From: JAJTFW01 sp031421935 | GTDB taxonomy: Bacteria > Bacteroidota > Bacteroidia > AKYH767-A > OLB10 | Length of the DNA stretch: 35,434 nucleotides | Reading direction: 5' to 3' | NCBI GenBank assembly: GCA_031421935.1 | Contig: JANOPQ010000002.1 | Location: 1-35,434 of the forward strand | Shown here: piece by piece, positions 8,289 to 16,230 of the stretch | Position numbering within the stretch: position 1 is the first letter of the stretch | Layout: each line of letters starts with the position of its first letter | The notes under the pieces: generated by a model | Told to the model about the DNA's origin: nothing | Database searches by the model: none | Seen by the model: the letters and a program-made list of their open reading frames with translations, nothing else | Made by a program: the position numbers and the translations under genes

Positions 8289-8391
8289 ATTGGAGGCTAC
8301 TTTTTTCGATGGAATGGTAAAAGTACGGAAAATGAATAGGGAAAAGAGGATTCCATCTAAAGAATATGATACAAAAAACATCGATTTTACT

Positions 8392-8399
8392 TAACTTCG
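8392..8399 (+). promoter_or_regulatory. -7-like box (TAACTTCG) of the endonuclease I gene
   Basis: One mismatch from TAnnTTTG, ending 7 nt before the ATG at 8407. The position implies a leaderless mRNA. No TTG is seen at the standard spacing, so support is modest. Confidence 0.35.
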
Positions 8400-8406
8400 T
8401 CGTCTC

Positions 8407-10062
8407 ATGAAAAACCGAGCTGCACTATCCCTCCTCTTTTATTTTATTCTGACAAATTTACTTGTCGCCCAAAATCTCAGCGTAAGTCCTACTCAATTAA
8501 ACTTTGGGATCAAGAACGAGTTGACTCCCGATAGTCAGCAAGTCACCATTTCCAACGCGACGGGCTACGACATAACGGTGACGGGTTACCGCTTTTACGC
8601 GAAGTATGGAAGCAATCCGTTTAGTACCAGCGCTGGCAACATCACGATTCCGGATGGAGGAACTCAAGCGATATGGATTAAATTTGAGGTTCGCCATAAT
8701 GTTTATCACAACAGCGAATTATTTATTTTAAATGACGGGCATAAAGGCGCTTTGCGTGTTGATTTATTAGGTCAAGGGCGTTATAGTAAAACGTATTACA
8801 ATAACACCGAAAATTTAATAGAGCAAGTATTAAAAGATACATTGCACGATGTGATTGGTAGAAATTATAATAATTTAGGATATAATACTGGTCGTGATTT
8901 CATGTTCATGCAAATCGACAATAAAAAAATTAATGGTCAGGGCGCAACACAAAATACGATTGAATGTGTTTATACAGGTCGGCAAGCAGTGGGTTATATT
9001 GATCGTACTGACTGTCAAAATTTAGCAACGTATAGTTTCAATACAGAGCACACTTTCCCTCAAGGATTTTTTAATTCTCTAGAACCAATGCGTGCTGATT
9101 TGTTTCATTTATATCCTACGGACGATAATGCGAATAATGTACGGGCCAGTTTACCCTTTGGAGTGGTTAGTAATCCAACGTGGCAAGTGGGAGGAAGCAA
9201 ATCCAACAACAGTACTTTTGAACCAAGAGACGCACATAAGGGGGAAGTAGCTCGAGCGATGTTCTATTTTGTTTTGCGTTATCAGAATTACAACAATTTT
9301 TTAACCAATCAAGAAGGAATATTACGTCAATGGCATGAGCAATTTGGAGTAGATGCCATTGAAATTAAAAGAGGAAACGATATTGCATCTCTACAATTAA
9401 ATCGAAATCCATTTATCGATTACCCACAATTCATAGAACGAATTACTTCCATAAGTAATACTTCGGTAGGAAACACCAATACCTCTACCGACACGCCTGA
9501 AGATACCATTGACTTTGGATTAGTCAACGCTACGGTGGCGAATCAATATACTTTTTGGTTGGCAAATGATGGGGTTGCTCCTTTCACTGCTTCTAATTTC
9601 AATTTCAATTCAGCAACTGTTTTAAGTTTTATCAATGGCACTGGAGTAAATACAACGGTTCAACCTGGAGAAGCTATTCCGGTAGAAATTGTATTAGCTA
9701 TGGCTGCGCCCAACCCCAACTTCGTAGGAACACTCAACTTTAATGTGCAGGGAACAGGGTTGCTGGCCAACGTTAGTATTCCGATCATAGCTAATTTAAG
9801 CATGACAGGAATAGATGATATCACTAACGGGAATGCCTATACGCTTTTTCCCAATCCGGCGCAGGATCTTTTATGTGTAGATGGTTTAACGGCAGAAATG
9901 AAAAACATAAAAGTGATTGATGTGTTGGGAAAAGTTCGTTCTGTTGCAAGTACATCTCCTAACCATTGCATTTCCATTTCTGGTTTACAGGAAGATGGAT
10001 TTTACATTTTGCAATGGGAAACGCAAGGAGTAATTTATCGAAAATCGTGGATAAAGAATTGA
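8407..10062 (+). CDS. Secreted endonuclease I with T9SS sorting domain
   Basis: The 551-residue product begins with a signal peptide (to about LVAQ, residue 22). Then comes an ASH/choice-of-anchor-like beta domain (25-125, with NLSVSPTQLNFG) and an endonuclease I (EndA/NucM) domain (about 130-350). The nuclease hallmark EHTFPQ (Glu214, His215) and MRADLFHLYPTDDNANNVR (228-246) are present. A second beta-sandwich covers about 375-470. A type A T9SS sorting domain follows, with FPNPAQDLL and IDVLGK. It should be exported through T9SS and degrade extracellular DNA or RNA for nutrients or biofilm turnover. The gene is transcribed alone and converges on the rhodanese-thioredoxin gene. Confidence 0.93.
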   Translation: MKNRAALSLLFYFILTNLLVAQNLSVSPTQLNFGIKNELTPDSQQVTISNATGYDITVTGYRFYAKYGSNPFSTSAGNITIPDGGTQAIWIKFEVRHNVYHNSELFILNDGHKGALRVDLLGQGRYSKTYYNNTENLIEQVLKDTLHDVIGRNYNNLGYNTGRDFMFMQIDNKKINGQGATQNTIECVYTGRQAVGYIDRTDCQNLATYSFNTEHTFPQGFFNSLEPMRADLFHLYPTDDNANNVRASLPFGVVSNPTWQVGGSKSNNSTFEPRDAHKGEVARAMFYFVLRYQNYNNFLTNQEGILRQWHEQFGVDAIEIKRGNDIASLQLNRNPFIDYPQFIERITSISNTSVGNTNTSTDTPEDTIDFGLVNATVANQYTFWLANDGVAPFTASNFNFNSATVLSFINGTGVNTTVQPGEAIPVEIVLAMAAPNPNFVGTLNFNVQGTGLLANVSIPIIANLSMTGIDDITNGNAYTLFPNPAQDLLCVDGLTAEMKNIKVIDVLGKVRSVASTSPNHCISISGLQEDGFYILQWETQGVIYRKSWIKN

Positions 10063-10069
10063 TCATACT

Positions 10070-10097
10070 ACAACCTCAGGTTTCAACCTCAGGTTGT
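10070..10097. terminator. Possible bidirectional terminator hairpin
   Basis: Arms ACAACCT-C-AGGTT and AACCT-C-AGGTTGT pair with one internal C-C mismatch, in the 46-bp gap between two convergent genes. No U-run follows on either side, so it may be only a hairpin. Confidence 0.4.
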
Positions 10098-10108
10098 GGT
10101 GTGTAAAT

Positions 10109-10831
10109 TTATTTCAATTGCGAGAGGATGGTTGCCTCATCCGTTAAGCCCATATTTTTCCAAATCAATTTCCCATCCTTATATAATTCTAAATAAGGAA
10201 TTCCTTGGATTTGTTTTGCTTTCATTAATTCAGGATTTTCGTCTGAATCTAATTTAATCAATGTTAATCGACCTCCTTCTTTCTCTACAACACCCGCCAA
10301 AATAGGAGCGAGCTTTTTACAAGGACCGCACCACACCGCATGAAAATCGACAAGCACTAATGGTTTTTCAGCAACCAATTTTAAATACGCCTCTTCACTA
10401 AGACCTTTCGCTTGAGGAACATCATTTTCCCGTACCATCGGTTTCTCGGCATTAGCCCATGCCAACATGCCTCCGCCGAAATTATACACTTCACCAAAAC
10501 CCAACTCTTTCATTTGATTTGCGGCATCACTACTTCGACTTCCCGCTTTGCAATACACTAAAACAGGTTTTGCCTTATCCAATTTTGAAAGTGCATCTTT
10601 GAATCCTGTATCATAGATATTCAAATTCACAGCACCTTTCACATGACCTGCAGCAAACTCCTCTGGAGTGCGAACATCTAAAATAATGGCATTATTCTTT
10701 TCGACCAACAATTTTTCGAATTGCTCAATAGACACTTTTTCATTTACGCTTTTACCGTTGTTTGCCGATTGCTGACAAGCGGCTACAAGAAAAGAAAGTA
10801 CTAACGTAACGCTTAATATTATTTTTTTCAT
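10109..10831 (-). CDS. Rhodanese-thioredoxin fusion lipoprotein
   Basis: The product (240 residues from the ATG at 10831) starts with lipoprotein signal MKKIIL...LVAAC. In numbering from the upstream in-frame ATG at 10843, the lipid Cys is 23. A rhodanese domain covers about 36-135, with LDVRTPEEFAAGH and catalytic Cys98 in CKAGSRS. A thioredoxin domain covers about 145-244, with WCGPC at 171-175 and the cis-Pro GIPY. Each domain keeps its catalytic cysteine(s). On one envelope-anchored chain they suggest sulfane-sulfur transfer coupled to disulfide reduction, though no substrate is evident. The start at 10831 is favoured because the -7 box at 10848-10855 would put the transcript 5' end near 10842. 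Confidence 0.88.
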   Translation of the reverse strand: MKKIILSVTLVLSFLVAACQQSANNGKSVNEKVSIEQFEKLLVEKNNAIILDVRTPEEFAAGHVKGAVNLNIYDTGFKDALSKLDKAKPVLVYCKAGSRSSDAANQMKELGFGEVYNFGGGMLAWANAEKPMVRENDVPQAKGLSEEAYLKLVAEKPLVLVDFHAVWCGPCKKLAPILAGVVEKEGGRLTLIKLDSDENPELMKAKQIQGIPYLELYKDGKLIWKNMGLTDEATILSQLK

Positions 10832-10847
10832 AGATGATATCATCTAA

Positions 10848-10855
10848 CAAAAATA
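10848..10855 (-). promoter_or_regulatory. -7 box (TATTTTTG) of the rhodanese-thioredoxin gene
   Basis: Exact TAnnTTTG on the minus strand, 16 nt before the ATG at 10831. No TTG at 19-nt spacing. It would let the gene be transcribed independently of the arsenic operon upstream. Confidence 0.45.
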
Positions 10856-10912
10856 GGGATTAATAATATAAGGAAGTCTTTATTCATAGACGGCGGCAAA
10901 CATTTTCAATAA

Positions 10913-11548
10913 TTACCTTACCTTACTCTCTATCCAAACTGCCAATGAACTACCAATAATGGGTGCTGAAACATATATCCACAAAAATTGCCACTCTCCC
11001 GATATGATGGCAGGACCTAAAGATCGAGCTGGATTCATGGAAGCTCCTGAGATGGGTCCAGCGAAGAGTGCTTCCAATAACACCACCGCACCTATAGCCA
11101 TTCCTGCCATGATGCCCTGCTCTCTGCTGCCCTGTGAAACACGGAGGATGACGAACATCAAGAAAAAAGTTAATAGGATTTCCAATACAAACGATTGCAT
11201 TACACTTCCAGTCGGGGATGTTCCACCCAAGTGTTCGTTCAGTGGAAACAATAAGTGTAAAGATAGACTTGCTAAAACTGCACCGACACTTTGACTCAAG
11301 ATATAGGGCAGAATTTCCTTTACTGGAAAAACTTTTCGAAATGCAAATGCAATCGTTACGGCCGGATTAATATGTGCACCCGAAACATCTCCCAATGCAT
11401 AAATCACAGCAGCAACTATGAGTCCGAAAGTAGCGGCAATTCCAGGATGCGTAATCACACCATTCATCTCTTGATTGATGATGATGGCTCCTGTGCCACA
11501 AAACACCATCATATAGGTTCCGATGGCTTCTGCATAATATTTTTTCAT
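10913..11548 (-). CDS. MIP-family aquaporin/aquaglyceroporin of the arsenic operon
   Basis: The 211-residue protein has the six-helix aquaporin fold with both half-helix motifs intact: SGAHINPAVT near residue 60 and SGASMNPARS near 170. The Arg after the second NPA is the conserved selectivity-filter Arg. The gene overlaps the arsC stop by 4 bp (ATGA), so it is translationally coupled to arsenate reductase. In Sinorhizobium meliloti the equivalent AqpS lets arsenite made by ArsC leave the cell down its gradient. The same role is inferred here, since no Acr3 or ArsB pump is in the operon. Water or glycerol transport cannot be excluded. Confidence 0.9.
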   Translation of the reverse strand: MKKYYAEAIGTYMMVFCGTGAIIINQEMNGVITHPGIAATFGLIVAAVIYALGDVSGAHINPAVTIAFAFRKVFPVKEILPYILSQSVGAVLASLSLHLLFPLNEHLGGTSPTGSVMQSFVLEILLTFFLMFVILRVSQGSREQGIMAGMAIGAVVLLEALFAGPISGASMNPARSLGPAIISGEWQFLWIYVSAPIIGSSLAVWIESKVR

Positions 11549-11967
11549 GTGATGTCCTTTACTAATTTTTCACAGTACACTTGAATAAGATCACGCGTAT
11601 GTGCAAATTGCTTCATGATTTCTTCTTCCGATCCGATAGCTTTTGCAGGATCGGGAAAGTTGTAATGGAATTTTTTTGCTCGTGATGGAAAAACAGGACA
11701 TTTCTCATTCGCGTTATCGCATACCGTTAGTACTACATCGAAAGGGATATGTGTATATTCATCCACATGATTTGAAGTATGAGAAGTGATGTCGATGCAT
11801 TTTTCTTCCATCGATAGGATGGCGCGGGGATTTACACCATGCGTTTCAATTCCTGCACTGTATACGTTTGCTTTATCCCCTAACAGCTTTCTCAAAAAAC
11901 CTTCGGCCATTTGACTTCGACAACTGTTTCCGGTGCAGAGCACCAACACATTTAATTTTGATTCCAT
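11545..11967 (-). CDS. arsC: Arsenate reductase, low-molecular-weight phosphatase type
   Basis: The 140-residue product reduces arsenate to arsenite in the cytoplasm. The P-loop is CTGNSCRS with Cys11 and Arg17. The two relay cysteines are Cys83 and Cys90 (TVCDNANEKC), and the general-acid loop is DP (106-107). This triple-Cys arrangement is that of the thioredoxin-coupled ArsC of the B. subtilis/S. aureus kind, not the glutaredoxin-coupled E. coli type. The gene lies 21 bp after arsM and overlaps the aquaporin start. Its product is the source of arsenite for both ArsM and the channel. Confidence 0.95.
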   Translation of the reverse strand: MESKLNVLVLCTGNSCRSQMAEGFLRKLLGDKANVYSAGIETHGVNPRAILSMEEKCIDITSHTSNHVDEYTHIPFDVVLTVCDNANEKCPVFPSRAKKFHYNFPDPAKAIGSEEEIMKQFAHTRDLIQVYCEKLVKDIT

Positions 11968-11988
11968 TAACGCTTCTAAATTAAATAA

Positions 11989-12831
11989 TTAGTTACAACA
12001 ATCGGTACCGCAACATGACTTTGTTTTTTCACCATATAAAGTAATACTATAAATTCCTGTACCACTTTTTTTGTACGCTTCAATTTCGTCTTTAGTAAAA
12101 TAATTTTCCAAGATATTATCGGGAATGACAATAACTTTTTCCTTTTGTACAGTTAGGTTTTCGAAGCCAGCTTTTTTCGCATAGCCAATGTATTCCTCTT
12201 TCTGAATGGCTCCCGAAACACAACCAGCATACATTTCCGCTGTAGATTTCCATTTCTCGGGTAACTCTCCTACTAACACAATATCTGAAACACTAAAATG
12301 TCCATTCGGCTTAAGCACTCTGAACATTTCAGCAAAAACTTTTTCTTTATCTGGAACTAAATTCAACACACAATTACTTACAATCACATTTGCCATTTCA
12401 CTGGTGAGCGGAAGTGCTTCAATATCTCCTTGACGAAATTCAACATTATTAAATCCAAGTTTGTCGGTGTTGGCTCTTGCTTTTTGAACCATAGCTTCTG
12501 TAAAATCAACTCCAATTACTCTTCCATCCGGACCGCATTCGTGACGTGCAACAAAAGCATCGTTGCCGGCTCCACTTCCTAAATCGATTACTGTATCACC
12601 GTTCGTGATTTTAGCAAACTGAGTCGGTAATCCACAACCTAAAGAAAGATCGGCGTCAGGTTGATAACCTTCCAACTTAGAATAATCATCAGTCATAATA
12701 TTATACACTTCATCACCACAGCAAGAAGCAGTGGCGCCACAACAGGATGCTGCATTATCGGTACTATCGGCTACAGCAATTTCAGCGTATTTTTGCTTTA
12801 CCATTTCTTTGATTTCTTGATTCGTTTTCAT
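11989..12831 (-). CDS. arsM: Arsenite S-adenosylmethionine methyltransferase
   Basis: The 280-residue product methylates As(III) using SAM. Motif I is VIDLGSGAGND (81-91). The three conserved arsenic-binding cysteines are present as Cys66 (SLGCGLPTQ), Cys154 (SNCVLNL) and Cys204 (YAGCVSGA). Two extra vicinal pairs at the N-terminus (Cys30-31, Cys37-38) and two at the C-terminus (Cys273-274, Cys278-279) flank the enzyme and could bind As(III) or another soft metal. The gene is the second in the operon, 51 bp after arsR, and an operator-like palindrome lies in that gap. Methylation gives volatile or excretable products and complements the aquaporin route. Confidence 0.95.
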   Translation of the reverse strand: MKTNQEIKEMVKQKYAEIAVADSTDNAASCCGATASCCGDEVYNIMTDDYSKLEGYQPDADLSLGCGLPTQFAKITNGDTVIDLGSGAGNDAFVARHECGPDGRVIGVDFTEAMVQKARANTDKLGFNNVEFRQGDIEALPLTSEMANVIVSNCVLNLVPDKEKVFAEMFRVLKPNGHFSVSDIVLVGELPEKWKSTAEMYAGCVSGAIQKEEYIGYAKKAGFENLTVQKEKVIVIPDNILENYFTKDEIEAYKKSGTGIYSITLYGEKTKSCCGTDCCN

Positions 12832-12848
12832 TTTGTCTATGTTTTTAA

Positions 12849-12864
12849 ATCGTTATATTACGAT
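12849..12864. promoter_or_regulatory. ArsR-type operator between arsR and arsM
   Basis: ATCGTTATATTACGAT is a near palindrome and matches the site upstream of arsR (ATCGCAATATTACGAT) at 14 of 16 bases. Its position just before arsM suggests a second regulated promoter or a roadblock site. Confidence 0.65.
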
Positions 12865-12882
12865 GGATAATTTCAAATTTTT

Positions 12883-13215
12883 TTAACAGCACTTCATCGA
12901 AAAAGTCGACATGGTATCAAAGAAAGCGCGTAAATCCTTGCTTGCTTTTTCCATGCTTTCTGTATCGATACAATAACAGATACTGGTTCCTTCAATATTT
13001 CCTTTGATGAGTCCGGCCGCTTTTAACTCTTTTAAATGTTGGCTAACGGTAGACTGAGACAAGGGCAACTCCTCTACAATATCTCCACAAACACATGCGT
13101 TTCTTTTCATCAACATTTGCAGGATCGCAATTCGAGCGGGATGCGACAAAGCTTTTGCACACGCTGCAATTTTGTTATCACGTAATGTAAATTCATCTGA
13201 TTTTGAAACGCCCAT
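12883..13215 (-). CDS. arsR: ArsR/SmtB-family arsenic-responsive repressor
   Basis: The 110-residue winged-helix repressor carries the As(III)-sensing cysteines in the DNA-binding region as ACVCGDIV, matching the ELCVCDL site of classical ArsR. The recognition helix follows (LSQSTVSQHLKELKAAGLI). It ends in a Cys pair (KCC). It should repress the operon and release DNA when arsenite or antimonite binds. The gene is first in the operon, with an operator-like palindrome 15 bp upstream of its start, so it is probably autoregulated. A second copy of the site lies downstream of the gene. Confidence 0.94.
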   Translation of the reverse strand: MGVSKSDEFTLRDNKIAACAKALSHPARIAILQMLMKRNACVCGDIVEELPLSQSTVSQHLKELKAAGLIKGNIEGTSICYCIDTESMEKASKDLRAFFDTMSTFSMKCC

Positions 13216-13229
13216 CTTGATTTAATTAT

Positions 13230-13245
13230 ATCGCAATATTACGAT
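13230..13245. promoter_or_regulatory. ArsR-type operator upstream of arsR
   Basis: ATCGCAATATTACGAT, a near palindrome, is the partner of 12849-12864. A weak TAGTTTG (TAnTTTG) at 13263-13269 on the minus strand could be the -7 element, which would put this operator just downstream of the start site. Confidence 0.68.
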
Positions 13246-13825
13246 TAATGAATAGTACAAAGCAAACTAATTCTCATTTATTTAATAGAAAGCTCCTCAA
13301 CTCCCTGAAAATCAAAACTAATTATAATTACATTTTTACCAAATCTAGCAGTAATACTGACTTGTACTGAATTTATATTACATAAATTAGAAAGATTTAG
13401 TTCTTCGGATATCTGTTATAAAAATTTTAGTTTTAAATTAAAATTCTAGTCATATTTTACTTGTTACTTTCTTTTACGTGAAAAGAAAGTAACCAAAGAA
13501 AGCACGCCACCCAACACCAACCAATTTTTGCGGCTATTGCTTTCTACTTTCTTTTGCAACCACAGAACAACCTTTTGTGCTATCTCATTACTTCAATGGT
13601 TCAGCAAAAATCGGTTCGCGCTGTTGCCTGGACGACCTCCGCGCCTGCCTGCATCGCTTTCGTTATAGCTTCCGCGGAGCAAAGCCGGCAGGCAGGCTGG
13701 TTCGTACGAAATCCCCATTTAATAAAATCTATTGGTCGTAAAATTGTTTCTTGTTTGTACAAAAAATTGAACTATATATAATGTAAAAATGGTATAAGAT
13801 GGAGCAATCCTTTTTAAAAAGAATA
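13246..13825. other. 580-bp gap with interspersed repeats, no gene
   Basis: It contains a long hairpin (13463-13493) and an interleaved pair of GC-rich inverted repeats at 13637-13697. These are CTCCGCG/CGCGGAG and GCCTGCCTGC/GCAGGCAGGC. A 75-codon frame through the repeats (13554-13781) has no protein-like features. Confidence 0.7.
13463..13493. repeat. 13-bp-arm hairpin GTTACTTTCTTTT
   Basis: GTTACTTTCTTTT and AAAAGAAAGTAAC are perfect complements around ACGTG. ACTTTCTTTT recurs at about 13546-13555, and a related AAGAAAGTAACC lies at 13850-13861. It looks like an interspersed repeat; termination is possible but no gene ends next to it. Confidence 0.75.
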
Positions 13826-15094
13826 TCAAAGAGATTTTTTCTGTCCTAAAGAAAGTAACCAGGGGGTGATCTTCGTCGCTTTCACGGTACAAAACATTCT
13901 TTGTTCTACAACCATTGCCGATAATAAAGTAAGCGCAGCAACGGCTAAGATGGCCCATTCTAAATTGAAAAGATCGGCGATGATTCCCGTGAGCAATGCT
14001 CCAATTGCATAACCCAAATCTCTCCACAAACGAAAAATGCCCATACTTTTGTCTCTATCAAGAGGGTGCGCATTTTCAGCAACTGTTGCTAAGAAAGAAG
14101 GATAAACCATGGCGGTGCCCCATCCTAATAAAGCCATCAATAAAATAAACGCGACAAACCCATCTGCATACGCCAACAAGATTAATGCGAAACCTTGCAA
14201 AAACATACCCCAGCTGAGCATACTTTTTTTGCAGAAGAAATCAGCCATTTTTCCAGTGAAGAGTTGAGAGATTCCCCATACGGCAGGATAAACGGCCACG
14301 ATGATTCCGATATTCGAAAGTGAAAATGCTTTTTGAATCAATAATAATGGAAGAAGTCCCCATACCATGCCATCGTTTAAATTGTTGATGAGTCCAGCTT
14401 GCGTAACGGCACTAATATTTATATTTCGAAATGTGGTATCCAAAAACGGACTTTTCATTCTCGGCAATGTACTTTGCGCTGCTTCTGCTTGAACAAATCG
14501 CTGCGTGTCTTTTATGATAAAATATGAAATCAGCAATCCAGCAAAAGCCAAAACAATTCCGAGATAAAACGGATACGGTCGCAAACCATATTCTGCGGCT
14601 ATCCATCCCGTTAGAAACGCAACTAAAGAAATAGCGAAGTAACCTGCAAACTCATTTAATCCCATGGCGAGGCCACGATTTTCCTCTCCTGCTAAATCAA
14701 TTTTCATCATCACATTCACTGACCAAGTCAAGCCTTGATTAATTCCAAGAAAAACATTGGCGACAATAATCCACGACCACGACGGAGCCCACATCAACAA
14801 AAAAGGTACGGGTAATGCAAAGAGCCAACCGATCGTTTGGAGCTTCTTCTTTCCAATTTTACTTGCTAGTTGTCCAGCGAAAAAATTAGAAAAAGCTTTT
14901 ACAATCCCGAATACGATAATAAAGGAAAAGATAGCGGACTTTGCGGCGATATGAAATTCCTGCTCGGCAATTTGAGGAAGCAGGGTTCGCTCGAGTCCGA
15001 CCATACTTCCTACAAAAGCATTGACTAACACCAACCAATAGAATTGATGTCGGTTTTCCTTAATACTTAAATTAGCAGTTGTAAACAATTTCAT
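13826..15094 (-). CDS. MFS transporter
   Basis: The 422-residue protein has about twelve hydrophobic segments and the major facilitator loop motif AGQLASKIGKKKLQ after the second helix, with a second-half counterpart (TGKMADFFCKKSM). The internal HPLDRDKSMGIFRLWRDLGYAIGAL stretch is typical of drug/metabolite-type MFS proteins. The ATG at 15094 is taken; a TTG one codon upstream is also possible. The substrate is not evident. It lies upstream of the arsenic operon on the same strand, but 610 bp of repeats and operators intervene, so a link to arsenic export is only a possibility. Confidence 0.85.
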   Translation of the reverse strand: MKLFTTANLSIKENRHQFYWLVLVNAFVGSMVGLERTLLPQIAEQEFHIAAKSAIFSFIIVFGIVKAFSNFFAGQLASKIGKKKLQTIGWLFALPVPFLLMWAPSWSWIIVANVFLGINQGLTWSVNVMMKIDLAGEENRGLAMGLNEFAGYFAISLVAFLTGWIAAEYGLRPYPFYLGIVLAFAGLLISYFIIKDTQRFVQAEAAQSTLPRMKSPFLDTTFRNINISAVTQAGLINNLNDGMVWGLLPLLLIQKAFSLSNIGIIVAVYPAVWGISQLFTGKMADFFCKKSMLSWGMFLQGFALILLAYADGFVAFILLMALLGWGTAMVYPSFLATVAENAHPLDRDKSMGIFRLWRDLGYAIGALLTGIIADLFNLEWAILAVAALTLLSAMVVEQRMFCTVKATKITPWLLSLGQKKSL

Positions 15095-15145
15095 CAATTA
15101 TCATTTGTTGGCAAAAAATGAAAAATTATTAGTTTTACGAAATAT

Positions 15146-16168
15146 CTATATTAAATTTTTCCTTTCTATTCGCTCTTTAGCTTCTTCCAAGATTGCATGT
15201 ATTTTTCTTTCCAGTTCCTTTTTGGGAGGCAATTCTGTCCAATATTCTGCTACCATAATTCCATCCTTATGCATTTCCAATAATTCTATTTGTTCCCTAC
15301 TACTTTCAGCACAAAGTAATAATCCAACAGGAGAAAGTTCGCCTTCCTTCTTCTCATATTTTTCTAGCCATTTTAAATACAATTCCATTTGGCCTTTATA
15401 TTTAGCTTCAAACTTTCCTAACTTAAGTTCTATTGCAACTAATCGCTTTAGATTTCGATGAAAAAATAAAAGGTCTAGCCGAAAATCTTCGCCATCAATT
15501 ATCATTCTTTTTTGTCTTTCAATGAATGCAAAGCCCGTTCCCAACTCAAGGATAAAAGCTTCCAGCTCACGCAAAATGGCCTCTTCTAGATCCTTCTCTA
15601 AATATGTATTTTGGAGTCCTAAAAAGTTCAAGAAGTAAGGGTCTTTAAATGTGTTATAAACATTTGAGTTTGTGGTATTAACTTGTAAATTTGCAATTGA
15701 AGTTCGCTCAAACGCTTTTGATTCAATTTGCTTTCTTAAATCCCTTACTCCTAGTGATTGCGCTAAAACAATTTGGGCATAAAACAGCTTGGCTTCAATT
15801 GATTTTAGTGGTAATAAAATTAAAAAATGAGACCAACTCAATTGTCGTGACAGTGTAACGACAATTGAACTTTCAGTAAATTGCTCCGCAAATTGAAGCA
15901 TTCTTCGTAAATTTTTTTCTTCAAAATTTTTACCGAATTTATTTGTTAATTCTTGTGATAAAGTAATTACAATTTGCTTACCATAACCTGCTCTTTTATT
16001 TTGCAATATACATTTATTTATACGACTGCCGATATGCCAAAAAAGCATGGTAAGATTGCTATTAGCATGTATGATTAATTGCTGCTGACTTTGTTCAATT
16101 AGAATTGACAACTCTTCAAAAAGTGCCTTTTCTGAATTCACTAAGTTGTTGTTTTTTGAATTTGCCAT
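15146..16168 (-). CDS. YhcG-type PD-(D/E)xK nuclease family protein (DUF1016)
   Basis: The 340-residue product has the DUF1016 N-terminal helical domain (about 15-150), with the SWSHFLILLPLKS motif at 111-123. The C-terminal nuclease domain (about 175-320) contains FRLDLLFFH (Asp232), IELK (Glu247, Lys249) and GQM (Gln260). These are the expected PD-(D/E)xK catalytic residues and all are intact. The family is scattered among bacteria, often near restriction-modification or other mobile genes; its role is not settled. Here it sits 62 bp past the 3' end of tRNA-Arg, a frequent site for acquired genes. No integrase or attachment repeat is visible. Confidence 0.88.
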   Translation of the reverse strand: MANSKNNNLVNSEKALFEELSILIEQSQQQLIIHANSNLTMLFWHIGSRINKCILQNKRAGYGKQIVITLSQELTNKFGKNFEEKNLRRMLQFAEQFTESSIVVTLSRQLSWSHFLILLPLKSIEAKLFYAQIVLAQSLGVRDLRKQIESKAFERTSIANLQVNTTNSNVYNTFKDPYFLNFLGLQNTYLEKDLEEAILRELEAFILELGTGFAFIERQKRMIIDGEDFRLDLLFFHRNLKRLVAIELKLGKFEAKYKGQMELYLKWLEKYEKKEGELSPVGLLLCAESSREQIELLEMHKDGIMVAEYWTELPPKKELERKIHAILEEAKERIERKNLI

Positions 16169-16230
16169 ATTTGACTTCGATTGCTTTTTATTAAAAGGAT
16201 TGCGTGAAGAAAATTAGTTTTACTTTTTTG

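Noticed and set aside
13554..13781. 75-codon plus-strand frame in the gap upstream of the MFS gene end
   Set aside because: It runs through GC-rich inverted repeats, has no recognisable protein features and no promoter box; its composition is that of the repeats.
13826..15094. MFS transporter as the arsenite efflux pump of the operon
   Set aside because: It is separated from arsR by about 610 bp of repeats, has no ArsR-type operator of its own, and is not of the Acr3 or ArsB families.
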